Origin: JBMNMU01 sp050953505
Lineage (GTDB): Bacteria; Bacillota; Clostridia; Peptostreptococcales; Anaerovoracaceae
Direction: 5' to 3'
DNA length: 64,000 nucleotides
Assembly: GCA_050953505.1 (NCBI GenBank)
Contig: JBMNMU010000001.1
Coordinates: forward strand, 1,922,001-1,986,000
In this document: piece after piece, positions 34,930-43,964 of the stretch
Position numbering within the stretch: position 1 is the stretch's first letter
Layout of the letters: each line of letters begins with the position of its first letter
Translations under genes and position numbers: made by a program
Notes under the pieces: model-generated
Databases searched by the model: none
What the model was told of the DNA's origin: nothing
Seen by the model: the letters and a program-made list of their open reading frames with translations, nothing else

Positions 34930-35773
34930 CCTTGCGCCTCCTGAATTTTTCTAAAAATGAAGGTATTTTTGATCTATTCTCATGTTCATTACTTAGGTAT
35001 ATGTTTAAGAGTGTTTTTTCCACTGTTTTTATATCCAAAAATCTGGTCAATTTACCATCAATAGCAATGGAGATAATTCCTGTTTCTTCTGAGACAATAA
35101 TAGAAATAGCATCAGAGTTTTCAGTAATACCAAGACCTGCTCTATGCCTCGTTCCTAGTTCTTTGCTTAAGGTCCTACTTTGGCTCAATGGAAGGACGCA
35201 ACCAGAAGCAAGAACCCTATCTCCTCTAATAATTGTGGCCCCATCATGGAGGGGAGACCCTTCATAAAATATATTACCCAATAGCTCCGCCGAAATTTCT
35301 GCATCCAGCATAGTGCCAGTTTCTGCAATATCGTTTAGCATGGTTTCTCTTTCCGTAATAATAAGGGCACCCACCTTGTGAGTAGAAAAATAATCTACTG
35401 CCTTAATGATTGCAGCCGTGACCATTTTTACTTTTTCTTTATCTAATTGTGAAAACTGCGGGCGTATAAATTTACTGCGACCAACGTATTCCAAGGCACG
35501 ACGAAGCTCAGGCTGAAATACTACAACAAGTGCGACAACCCCTAGTGTCAATGTGCCTTCAAGTATCCAGTTTAAAGTATATAAATCGAATATATCAGAT
35601 AGGAAAGTCAGGGCGACTAATATTAGCAAGCCTTTAATCAGCTGGACAGCTCTTGTTTCCTTTATAAACCCCATGATTTTATAGAATATAAAAGCAACGA
35701 TGATGATATCAATCACATCGGTAATACCAACGCCAGAAACAATATTTGTAAAGGCGTCCAGAATGCCTTCCAT
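34916..35773 (-). CDS. cdaA: Diadenylate cyclase (membrane type)
   Basis: 285 residues: three N-terminal membrane segments, then the DAC domain with LHDGATIIRGDRVLASGCVLPL (DGA motif) and LGTRHRAGLGITE (RHR motif). It makes c-di-AMP, an essential regulator of osmolyte and potassium balance in Firmicutes. It heads the cdaA-cdaR-glmM operon here. A functional link to the CBS-containing betaine importer at the start of the window is plausible, since such CBS domains can bind c-di-AMP (inference). Confidence 0.97.
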   Translation of the reverse strand: MEGILDAFTNIVSGVGITDVIDIIIVAFIFYKIMGFIKETRAVQLIKGLLILVALTFLSDIFDLYTLNWILEGTLTLGVVALVVVFQPELRRALEYVGRSKFIRPQFSQLDKEKVKMVTAAIIKAVDYFSTHKVGALIITERETMLNDIAETGTMLDAEISAELLGNIFYEGSPLHDGATIIRGDRVLASGCVLPLSQSRTLSKELGTRHRAGLGITENSDAISIIVSEETGIISIAIDGKLTRFLDIKTVEKTLLNIYLSNEHENRSKIPSFLEKFRRRKDVEE

Positions 35774-35870
35774 ATAGCCCCTTCTCCTCTCAAGACTTAA
35801 TATATATTATTTTATCTAATAAATGAGATATTTACAATAGATTTTGCCTCTGTCCACAAAAAGTAAATCA

Positions 35871-35903
35871 AAATCTAAAAGGAGGCGATATTCCACCGCC
35901 TCC
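35871..35903 (-). terminator. Terminator of hpf
   Basis: Minus strand GGAGGCG pairs with CGCCTCC across a nine-base loop, followed by TTTTAGATTTT, right after the hpf stop. Confidence 0.8.
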
Positions 35904-35921
35904 TGTGTAGGTTTCCCTATA

Positions 35922-36452
35922 TTAATAACTGGTTTCTAATAAGCCGTAGTTATTGTCTTTCCTCTTATATACTACATTCACTGAATCGTTTTCCATGTTA
36001 AGGAACACGAAGAAGGTATGCTCTAATAATTCCATTTGCATAATGGCTTCATCTACTGACATAGGAACAAGGTCGAACTTCTTCGTTCTAACAATCTTCA
36101 TTTCTTCAGTCTCATCTAATGCAGAATCAGGAAACTCTGAGAAGAGAAACTCTTTATGATCCTTATGCTTTCGCTGAAGCTTTGTTTTGAATCTGGACAT
36201 CTGGGTTGATAACTTGTCTACCACGCGGTCGATACCTGCATATGCATCGGTGCTGGTATCTTCAGCACGGAAGAGGGTTCCTTTGACATTAATGGTAGCT
36301 TCCACTGTTTGTCTTTCTTTCTCCGCAGTCAACATGACATTGGCAACGATATCGCTGGAAAAATACTTGCCAAGGCGCTCTAGCTTTCTCTCAATCGTTT
36401 GCTTTAAATGGTCACTGGCGTTGAAGTTTTTGCTTGTAATGATAACTTTCAT
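35922..36452 (-). CDS. hpf: Ribosome hibernation-promoting factor, long form
   Basis: 176 residues. The N-terminal S30AE domain (MKVIITSKNFNASDHLKQTI...DAYAGIDRVVDKLSTQM) is joined by a charged linker to the C-terminal dimerisation domain (VRTKKFDLVPMSVDEAIMQMELLEHTFFVF). Long HPF dimerises ribosomes into inactive 100S particles during starvation. Start at 36452 has GGGGGTG upstream. Single gene with a terminator. Confidence 0.96.
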   Translation of the reverse strand: MKVIITSKNFNASDHLKQTIERKLERLGKYFSSDIVANVMLTAEKERQTVEATINVKGTLFRAEDTSTDAYAGIDRVVDKLSTQMSRFKTKLQRKHKDHKEFLFSEFPDSALDETEEMKIVRTKKFDLVPMSVDEAIMQMELLEHTFFVFLNMENDSVNVVYKRKDNNYGLLETSY

Positions 36453-36874
36453 TTAGTGCACCCCCTATTGCTAACAAAGTATGATATATACTATTACTAA
36501 ATTATACCACACAATTAACTGTATTCCTCTAATAAACGAAAAATATTATTTGCAAATCTTACACAAATGTCCCTACAGAATATCCAATATCTTTCCACAA
36601 TACGATAAAATACGACTTCTGTTCTTATGCCCAACCTGTTGATAATGTGGATAAGTCTGTGTATAATTGGAAATCAAAGCTTTTCTACAGTGGATATATA
36701 TTCTAGGTGTTTTTCTAGCCTCTTACGGGAAATAATTCGCCGAGTTTATGCTTACTTGTTGGAATTCAAAGGTTTCATAGTTTGGGTATCTATTGACTAA
36801 AAATTTTTTTGTTTCTGAGAGTCGCCCTCACTCCCTTCAATAACCCACAGGCGGCCTTGTGGATAACTTTTCTT
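36453..36874. other. AT-rich intergenic stretch without recognised genes
   Basis: About 420 bp upstream of hpf. I see only AT-rich sequence with a GTGGATAA motif and no ORF with a ribosome binding site. The hpf promoter should lie here but I could not single out a convincing one. Confidence 0.4.
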
Positions 36875-37065
36875 AAATCAGATATTGAAATTGCCTAGCT
36901 GACCTGGTCTTTGCCCCCACACCTGCCTATGGCTTAGGCCATAGGGCTTACATCTAAACTACGCCATGCTCACTGCCGCCTTGCGGTCCAGCTTACGTGG
37001 GTCCCTTTGCCCGTAGCTAGCTTGGACTTTCAACCACAGACCCAGGCAACTTCAATATCTGATTT
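36875..37065. repeat. 191-bp element bounded by 22-bp inverted repeats, structured interior
   Basis: Left end AAATCAGATATTGAAATTGCCT and right end AGGCAACTTCAATATCTGATTT are reverse complements with one mismatch. The interior is much more GC-rich than its flanks and can fold: CCTATGGCTTAGGCCATAGG is a strong hairpin, with a second near GCCGCCTTGCGG. It abuts the comF stop by three bases. It contains no ORF. It could be a non-autonomous mobile element or a structured RNA; I do not recognise the family, and no clear target-site duplication is visible. Confidence 0.75.
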
Positions 37066-37067
37066 AT

Positions 37068-37835
37068 TTAGTGGCTAGGCAAGTTTGCGCCGGCAGCAAA
37101 TACCATTACATATATCTTGTCCGCTCCAGCCGCTAATAATACCTCAGCACATTCATCCACCGTGCTTCCCGTTGTAAAAACATCATCGATGAGTAATATT
37201 TTTTTACCCTTTATTCTTTTATCGAAACCCTTTTTTACAGAAAAAGCACCTTTTATATTTTCCCTCCTGTCCTCAGCGCCAAGATGACTCATGGCTTCTG
37301 TATCAAAATCCCTAATGAGACCTTTGACGTAAGGCAATGCCATTAATTTTGCAAGAGAATGAGCCAGGATCTCCGCCTGATTATATCCCCTTTTCCTTTC
37401 CTTCTTTTTATTCATGGGCACAGGAATTAGTAAGTCAACCTTCAACCCCTCTGGTTCAATACGGTCAAACATGATTTGGGCTATCTTTCGGCCGAAGTAA
37501 GGCTTGTCCTTATACTTAAGGTTGTGTATCATTTCCCTCTCCACCCTGCCATACTCCACGGAAGCAAAGCCTTTTTCAAAGACATGGGTGATTTCACTGC
37601 AATCAATGCATAAGTCAAGATAATAGCCCGATCTTAGTATTTTTCCGCATTTATCACAGGTTCGTTGGTTAGCCCAGTTCATATTGAGCAAGCAATCATC
37701 ACAAAGGGCATAGGGCCTAGTCTTGTCAATTAAATTTCCACAGGATAAGCAATAGATGTTGGAAGGGTAAATAACTTCTGTTATACAGTCTATCCATAAT
37801 TTCATATATTCCCTTAGAGGTTTTTGCATAGCCAT
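37068..37835 (-). CDS. comFC: ComF family protein (phosphoribosyltransferase fold)
   Basis: 255 residues. An N-terminal zinc-ribbon region (CLSCGNLI, CDDCLLN, CDKCG, CIDC) is followed by a PRTase domain with the PRPP motif ILLIDDVFTTGSTVDEC and RKRGYNQAEILA. ComFC is needed for DNA uptake in transformable bacteria; its biochemical role is unclear and many non-competent bacteria keep it. It follows recD2 on the same strand after a 76-bp gap. Confidence 0.92.
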   Translation of the reverse strand: MAMQKPLREYMKLWIDCITEVIYPSNIYCLSCGNLIDKTRPYALCDDCLLNMNWANQRTCDKCGKILRSGYYLDLCIDCSEITHVFEKGFASVEYGRVEREMIHNLKYKDKPYFGRKIAQIMFDRIEPEGLKVDLLIPVPMNKKKERKRGYNQAEILAHSLAKLMALPYVKGLIRDFDTEAMSHLGAEDRRENIKGAFSVKKGFDKRIKGKKILLIDDVFTTGSTVDECAEVLLAAGADKIYVMVFAAGANLPSH

Positions 37836-37911
37836 TTCCTTTGTATATTCAGGCTCCTACGACTTAGGAGTCTGTTATTTTAAATTTAGTAAAAAGGATT
37901 CCTTTAGATTA

Positions 37912-40131
37912 TTAGATGCCTACTCCATTGAGAAACATTTTCATTCTTGCACATAGCCCAGAATATCTATCTGTGATTCTGTTATTTTCCACCATGCCTT
38001 GTAGCTTATTTTCAGAACCAACCAATATCACTGCTTTCGTTCCACGGGTCACAGCTGTATATAGCAAATTTCTCGTTGCCAGCATTGGAGGAAACCATGA
38101 AACCGGCATGATTACAATAGGGAACTCACTGCCTTGGCTCTTATGTACCGTCACTGCATAAGCCAGCTCTAGCTCATCAAGCTGTGTAAAATCATATTTT
38201 ACATATTTATCATCATCAAATACAACAGTCACTTCATTAAATTCTTTATCAATGGTCTGTATAAAGCCTACATCTCCGTTAAATACGCCTTGCCCTTCAG
38301 TAAAATCATCTAGCCGCTTCCACTCAAGCTGGTAATTATTTTTGATTTGCATTACTTTGTCATTTTCTCTGAAAACTCGGTCTCCAAAAGTTTTTTCTAC
38401 CAAAGAAGATGATTTTGGGTTTAATATTTTCTGCAGCTGGTTATTTAAGTTTATACTGCCTAGCAGGCCTTTTCTTACGGGGGTTAATACCTGCACATCC
38501 TTTGCTGCATCACAGTCTGTAAAGTAATCGGGAAGGCGCTTGGCACAAAGATCCTTAATAGTTTCTAGCATCTCCTTTTCGCCTTTTCTTCTTAGCAGAA
38601 AAAAATCCTTGCCCTTCTCATTATAATCAGGGTATTCACCCTTGTTAATCTTATGAGCATTGACTACGATTAAGCTTTCCTTTGCTTGGCGGAATATTTC
38701 CGTCAGCTTTACAGAGTGTATGACCTCGCTTTCAATAATATCTCTCAGCACATTTCCAGCACCCACAGATGGAAGCTGATCCGCATCTCCTACTATAATC
38801 AACCTGGTCCCGGGTTTAATTGCATTAAGCAGACCATTCATAAGTAGGATGTCTATCATTGAAGCTTCGTCAATAATAATCGCATCATAATTTAGGGGGT
38901 CCTCGGAATTTTTGCCAAATCGCATCATATCCTCCCCCTCAGAGTAGTAATACTCTAGCAGGCGGTGAATGGTAGAAGCAGCATATCCGGAGGTTTCGGT
39001 AATTCGCTTTGCAGCTCTTCCCGTTGGCGCAGCAATTGCAGTTTTAATTTTACTGCTCTCAAAAATTTTCATAATGGTATTAATAATGGTGGTCTTCCCT
39101 GTTCCTGGACCACCGGTTATTACAGAAACTCCATTATGAAGAGAGGCCTTGATTGCATCTTTTTGGTTATCGGATAAATGGATGCCCGTCTCCTCCTCGG
39201 TAGCAGAAATTAAATAATTTACATCGGCACGAATAGGTTTAGGGGTTGCATTGTTCAAGGATATCAGCGCTTTGCAAACATTTTGCTCTGCCATGAAATA
39301 GGCTGTGAGAAACACCACTGCCCTGCCTTCAAGATTTTCAATATGCACATCCCCATCAAAGGCCATTTCTACTAGATTTTCATATACCTGCTCCGTGCTA
39401 ACATCCAAAATTTCAGCAGTTTTTTCGCAAAAGCCTTTTTGGGGAACATAGGTATTTCCCTCATTTACAAAACGCCAAAGAACATATTTTATTCCGCTTT
39501 TAATTCGATATTCTGAATCCTTGCTGATGCCTATCTTTTCTGCAATTGTATCTGCTTTTTTAAAGCCGATTCCAAAAACATCATCAACCAGCTGATAAGG
39601 ATTTTCTTTCACCTCTTTAATGGTATCGCCACCGTAAACCTTATAAAGTCGCATGGCATAGCCGGCAGTAATACCAAATTGTTGGAAGTATAAAGAGATT
39701 TCCGCAAATTCTTTGTGAGCAGCAAAAGCTTGTGTAATAGCCTCAGCCTTTTTCTTACCAATCCCGTCTACTTCCGTCAGACGCTCAGGATGATTTTCGA
39801 TAATATCAAAGGTTTCTTCGCCGAATTTACCCACAATGGTAGCCGCCGTCTTTTTCCCAATTCCCTTAAAAAGCCCGGAAGAAAGAAAGCCTTCAATGCC
39901 CTCCTTAGTGCTTGGCATCTCCTCCTGATATTGAGAGAAATTAAATTGCTCACCATAATTTGGATGGACTTTCCAGGTGCCTTTAAACTCAAAGGTTCTC
40001 CCTTTTTCAGCCTTGGGGAGATAACCAACCACCGTGAACTGTTCCTCGTCATTTTCTGAAATGGCGATGGTGTAACAGTTTTCTGTGTTGTAATATATTA
40101 TTTCAGCTATTGTTCCTTTTTTTACTTCCAT
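37912..40131 (-). CDS. recD2: ATP-dependent DNA helicase RecD2
   Basis: 739 residues, standard for RecD2. N-terminal OB-like and helix-hairpin-helix regions (GIGKKTAATIV, VDGIGKKKAEAI) precede the helicase core with Walker A VITGGPGTGKTT, DEASMIDILL, IIVGDADQLPSVGAG, and the C-terminal motif VTVHKSQGSEFPIVIMP. It is a 5'-3' helicase acting in repair and replication-fork maintenance, independent of RecBC. Together with comFC it forms a small same-strand cluster. Confidence 0.96.
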   Translation of the reverse strand: MEVKKGTIAEIIYYNTENCYTIAISENDEEQFTVVGYLPKAEKGRTFEFKGTWKVHPNYGEQFNFSQYQEEMPSTKEGIEGFLSSGLFKGIGKKTAATIVGKFGEETFDIIENHPERLTEVDGIGKKKAEAITQAFAAHKEFAEISLYFQQFGITAGYAMRLYKVYGGDTIKEVKENPYQLVDDVFGIGFKKADTIAEKIGISKDSEYRIKSGIKYVLWRFVNEGNTYVPQKGFCEKTAEILDVSTEQVYENLVEMAFDGDVHIENLEGRAVVFLTAYFMAEQNVCKALISLNNATPKPIRADVNYLISATEEETGIHLSDNQKDAIKASLHNGVSVITGGPGTGKTTIINTIMKIFESSKIKTAIAAPTGRAAKRITETSGYAASTIHRLLEYYYSEGEDMMRFGKNSEDPLNYDAIIIDEASMIDILLMNGLLNAIKPGTRLIIVGDADQLPSVGAGNVLRDIIESEVIHSVKLTEIFRQAKESLIVVNAHKINKGEYPDYNEKGKDFFLLRRKGEKEMLETIKDLCAKRLPDYFTDCDAAKDVQVLTPVRKGLLGSINLNNQLQKILNPKSSSLVEKTFGDRVFRENDKVMQIKNNYQLEWKRLDDFTEGQGVFNGDVGFIQTIDKEFNEVTVVFDDDKYVKYDFTQLDELELAYAVTVHKSQGSEFPIVIMPVSWFPPMLATRNLLYTAVTRGTKAVILVGSENKLQGMVENNRITDRYSGLCARMKMFLNGVGI

Positions 40132-40347
40132 ATTTTCATCCTATAAATCAAATTGTCAGCCACAATGGTAGAAGGGGTATTGAGCAAGTGCACCGTATTT
40201 TCATACTATGAGTAAAGTAGAAAGCTGGATGGTAAATCGACTATTAATTGGCCATACACGTATCCTCATCCCATGACTCTAGTCACGGCAGCAAGATGGT
40301 ACTACGGTTATTGCTCAAGTACACACGGTGCCCATTGACTTGACTCA

Positions 40348-41622
40348 TTAATACCATCTGACCTTTCTTAGTAATGCTTTTATAGGGTTTTTCTGAAACC
40401 CCATGGCTTTTTTCATCAAGGCTTCTTTGGTATTCTCTCTAGGGGATTTATGGACTACATCCAAGAGCATTCCCAGCATTTTACCGATCTCTTGACCTTT
40501 TAACCCTAGCTCCATTAAGTCATGGCCACTGACAGCAAGGTCCTCTAAGAATATTGGCTCCTGATTTTTTTCAATATCTTTAAAAATGGTCATTCTATTT
40601 CGAATCTTATACTCAGTAAAATCATAAACCTTTCGCTGTTGCTTTGCTAGGTTTTCCAGGTACTGATAAGTTTCATAGCCCACTTTATAGATGAACTGTT
40701 TCAAGTCCACTCTGTGATTTATAAAAGATAATTCCTCTAAAAACAACACCGCCGCTTGAAGCTTATGCTCTAGGTCACTATCAAAATGCAGCTTTTGTAT
40801 TGCCCTCATGGCTTTTTCTGTTTTGAAGCAAATAAAAATTAAGCCCAGCCTGTACTCTTTATCCGTCTTTGACCGATCAATGTTTTCTGTTAATATCGTA
40901 AAATCTGACCTTTCTGCTTTCGAAGCTCCGGTCACACATTCTTCGCCTAATATATAAGGCAAGGCCCCTGTGGCTATGAGCAGGCTTAAGCCCTTCTTGC
41001 TATTCTTTGCTGTAATGATCTTTATAAATTCATCTCGAATGCGATCTACACTAATGTGAGCTAACAAATGGACTTTATCCTTCATTCCTTGAAGAGTAGC
41101 TGATTCGATATCAAAATCTAGCTGTGCTGCAAACCTGATGCCTCTTAGAATTCTATAAGGGTCCTCTGTGAATCGCTTTCCGGGCTCTCCTACGGTTTTT
41201 ATCTGTCTCGCTTTTAGGTCTTGCCTGCCTCCAAAGGGGTCTATGATACCTCTTTGCGGACTAGCCATCATGGCATTGATAGTAAAATCTCTCCGCTTTA
41301 AATCCTCTCCCGCCTTATCCGTAAAAATTACATCGTCCGGTCTTCGATAATCACTGTACTGACCATCTATTCTGAAGGGTGCAACCTGGGCCTCAAGCTC
41401 GCCCATGGTGACGGAAAATACGCTACACTTTTCGCTGATCACTTCTGCGTCGGGAAAAAGCTGTTTTAATTGCTCTGCAGGTGCGTTTGTTGCGATATCC
41501 CAATCCTTGGGGGTTTGGCCTAATAGGCCGTCTCTTAGGCTGCCTCCCACAATGTAAGCCTCAAACCCCGCTTTTTCTATCTCGTGAATCATTTTATTAA
41601 TATCTTTGGGTAGCTTGATCAT
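40348..41622 (-). CDS. cca: CCA tRNA nucleotidyltransferase family enzyme
   Basis: 424 residues. The catalytic head shows VGGSLRDGLLGQTPKDWDIATNA with the DxD metal motif, RRDFTINAMMASP and EDPYRILRGIRFAAQL (class II signature). It adds or repairs the CCA end of tRNAs. Because tRNA-Ser here encodes its own CCA, repair may be the main role for that tRNA. Alternatives are poly(A) polymerase or a split CC- or A-adding enzyme; the sequence alone does not exclude these. Confidence 0.9.
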   Translation of the reverse strand: MIKLPKDINKMIHEIEKAGFEAYIVGGSLRDGLLGQTPKDWDIATNAPAEQLKQLFPDAEVISEKCSVFSVTMGELEAQVAPFRIDGQYSDYRRPDDVIFTDKAGEDLKRRDFTINAMMASPQRGIIDPFGGRQDLKARQIKTVGEPGKRFTEDPYRILRGIRFAAQLDFDIESATLQGMKDKVHLLAHISVDRIRDEFIKIITAKNSKKGLSLLIATGALPYILGEECVTGASKAERSDFTILTENIDRSKTDKEYRLGLIFICFKTEKAMRAIQKLHFDSDLEHKLQAAVLFLEELSFINHRVDLKQFIYKVGYETYQYLENLAKQQRKVYDFTEYKIRNRMTIFKDIEKNQEPIFLEDLAVSGHDLMELGLKGQEIGKMLGMLLDVVHKSPRENTKEALMKKAMGFQKNPIKALLRKVRWY

Positions 41623-41753
41623 GTTTCCTCCGACAGCTTTAAATATATTTTAATTGCTCCTGACACACAAATAATGTAACAAAAAATTCGTTTGTCAAGG
41701 AATCACCTGTTAAGGATTCGTTTGTCAGGGATTTGTTTTTTAACAGAAAATGC

Positions 41754-42713
41754 TTAGAATTTTTGCTTGTAAAGCTTTCTGTTGTCTAACGTCCAAACTT
41801 TATCGGAAAACTCTCCAGGATCTGTTGAAAACAAAGCTTCTTCCATATCATACATTCTGGCGTCAATAATATCTAAATAGTGAAGAATTTCTGCCTCGGG
41901 AAACAAAGGCTTTTTAGGGCTTCCAAAATCCGGCTCATAATGGTGGGATAAAATCATATGCTCTAGCATAATTGCCTTTTCTCGGCTAATTCCCAGTTCC
42001 AAAGCCAGCTTGTCAATTGTTTTTATGCCTTGTACAAGGTGCCCCAGCATCTGTCCTTCAAAGGAATATCCTGAAGAAATTCCAAGTTCATTGGCAAGTA
42101 TTTCGTTTATTTTTTCAATGTCATGAATGACTACCCCAGTCAACACAAGGTCTTTATTTAAGTTTGTATAAACCTGGCAAATCCTTTCTCCAGTCATCAT
42201 CATGCGTTTCATATGGTAAAGAAGACCACCTAACTCAGCATGGTGGTTTTTAGATGCGGCGGGGTAATACATAAGTTTTTCTTTGTTTTTTTCCATAATA
42301 AACTGGCAAAGAGCTTTTAATTCTTCATCCTGGAATTCTTCAATCTTTTCCATGATATAAGCATACATGTCCTCAGGTGGTTCCGGTGCCGTTCTAATAT
42401 AGTCAGACAACTCAATCCCATCGTTTTCAACAGATTTTCGTATCCTCAGCACCCTTAGCTGCTTCATGCCATTCCATTCGGTAACAATAGCCTTTACTTT
42501 TACTACGTCTCCTTCGACGATTTCATTTAAGGATGGTAGTTCCCCATCTGATACATCCCATTTCTTGGCAGTGATTTCTCCAGTATTGTCACTAAGTAAC
42601 AAATCTAAATACTGCTTTTTATTAGATCCAATTTTAATGGCAATATTCTTCACCATAAAAAAATCTTGTATTTCATCATCGGTTCTCAATAAACCAATAT
42701 AGAATTCTTTCAT
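41754..42713 (-). CDS. yhaM: 3'-5' exoribonuclease YhaM family (OB + HD domains)
   Basis: 319 residues. The N-terminal 100 residues form an OB-fold (FFMVKNIAIKIGSNKKQYLDLLLSD...WDVSD) and the C-terminal part an HD domain: HHAELGGLLYHMKRM, TGVVIHDIEKINEI, MLEHMILSHHYEPDFGSP and FPEAEILHYLDIIDARM. YhaM degrades RNA and single-stranded DNA from the 3' end. The gene is alone; a 29-bp direct repeat pair begins just upstream of its start. Confidence 0.93.
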   Translation of the reverse strand: MKEFYIGLLRTDDEIQDFFMVKNIAIKIGSNKKQYLDLLLSDNTGEITAKKWDVSDGELPSLNEIVEGDVVKVKAIVTEWNGMKQLRVLRIRKSVENDGIELSDYIRTAPEPPEDMYAYIMEKIEEFQDEELKALCQFIMEKNKEKLMYYPAASKNHHAELGGLLYHMKRMMMTGERICQVYTNLNKDLVLTGVVIHDIEKINEILANELGISSGYSFEGQMLGHLVQGIKTIDKLALELGISREKAIMLEHMILSHHYEPDFGSPKKPLFPEAEILHYLDIIDARMYDMEEALFSTDPGEFSDKVWTLDNRKLYKQKF

Positions 42714-42725
42714 TAATATCTTTCT

Positions 42726-42821
42726 CCTGACTAAATTGCTCTGTAGCCTCTATACCTATTTCTTCCAGTAATACCGAGTGCCCTTCATGTAACCTGACTA
42801 AATTGCTCTGTAGCCTCTATA
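42726..42821. repeat. 29-bp direct repeat pair upstream of yhaM
   Basis: CCTGACTAAATTGCTCTGTA... occurs at 42726-42754 and again identically at 42793-42821, 67 bp apart. The duplication includes the ribosome-binding side of yhaM, so the upstream copy may be a segmental duplication of its leader. Confidence 0.9.
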
Positions 42822-42876
42822 TTATAATTGATAACATTTTCGGCTCCCGCTATGTGACCATATTCTATTTGTTCTC

Positions 42877-43290
42877 TGATCTGTTTGATCTGTTTGATCT
42901 GTTTGATCTGTATGCTTTACACGTTTTGCATACCCTAAATGTTGACAGCTCTGTTTACTTTTAGTTCCACATGATACCATGCTCTGCATGCCAGGACACT
43001 CTGGTTGCTTGCTCTTGTGCGCTATGCATGCTATGCAAAGAAGAGATACCTGATTTGCTAAACCTACTGTTTGCTCTGCGCTATGCACGCCGGAACACTC
43101 TGTTTGCTTGCTCCTGTGCGCTATGCATGCCGGAACACCCACTCTGCTTGCTCTGTGCGCTTTGCAGGCCGGCACACTCTGTTTGTCCTATGTGCTCTGC
43201 ATGCCGGAACACTCTGGTTGCCCTATGTGCTCTGCATGCCGGAACACTCTGTTTGCTTGCTCCTGTGCGCTATGCATGGTAGTTATAGGT
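42877..43290. repeat. Degenerate repeat region between yhaM and the 105-bp array
   Basis: First a 10-bp unit TGATCTGTTT repeated about four times (42877-42912). Then about six copies of a roughly 36-42 bp unit containing GCCGGAACACTCTG and TGTGCGCTATGCATG between 42985 and 43280. Short open frames cross it in several phases because of the repeats; none has a ribosome binding site. Confidence 0.8.
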
Positions 43291-43964
43291 ATGTGCCCTA
43301 ACTTTATATAACTGCCGCATGATAACTCCCGTATGTCAACATCCTAAATATGCATGAGTAATTGATTATCAAACCATTTGCATACCTATGTATTATATAC
43401 TACTTTTGGCTATATCTTCAACCTAAAAGAGGTTTGTGTATGGGGATTGGGACTGGTACTTTTTGAGATAGAAGCTGATGGGGAAAAGCGTATATTCATT
43501 GTATCTGTTTACTCATTGATTGATATGATTTGCTTACCGGCATTTATTATATAAATCAAACTTGGTCTACTGGTGCATTTTACTATTTGGAAAGCTTGCT
43601 TGCTGATGCTTTTTGTTATTTGAAACGCCTGCTTATTGATGTCTTTTGGTTGTTTGGCAAGCTTAGTTATTTGAAAGCTTGCTTATTGATGTATTTTTGG
43701 TTGTTCGGCAAGCTTAGCTATTATATTTTCGCTCTGTTATAACCTTTTTAACCCGAATTTTCAATGTGCAACATCCTTTGCATGCTGGTAGTGGTTTTCT
43801 TGAAATATTATTATGTGTAATTTTTTTACATTTTATCATATTTATTGTAGTTTAGCAATATGCGCTAGAGGAGTTTTCGAGGAGCTTCTGTCTTAACAGA
43901 TTTATTTTTAATGCATTGTATTACTTGAACGCGGTAGCATGTTATAATGCTAGTAAATAAAAAG
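43291..43964. other. AT-rich gene-free stretch with an imperfect duplication
   Basis: About 670 bp. From 43575 to 43725 an imperfect 50-bp unit (GCTTATTGATGT, TTTTGGTTGTT, GGCAAGCTTAG) occurs two to three times. I see no credible gene or RNA. Confidence 0.5.

Noticed and set aside
40170..40345. Possible inverted repeat GAGCAAGTGCACCGT near recD2
   Set aside because: The arms do not match cleanly when aligned as inverted or direct repeats.
42822..43311. Cys/Leu-rich ORFs on both strands (CALCMPEHS-like)
   Set aside because: Products of a degenerate repeat open in several frames on both strands, without ribosome binding sites.
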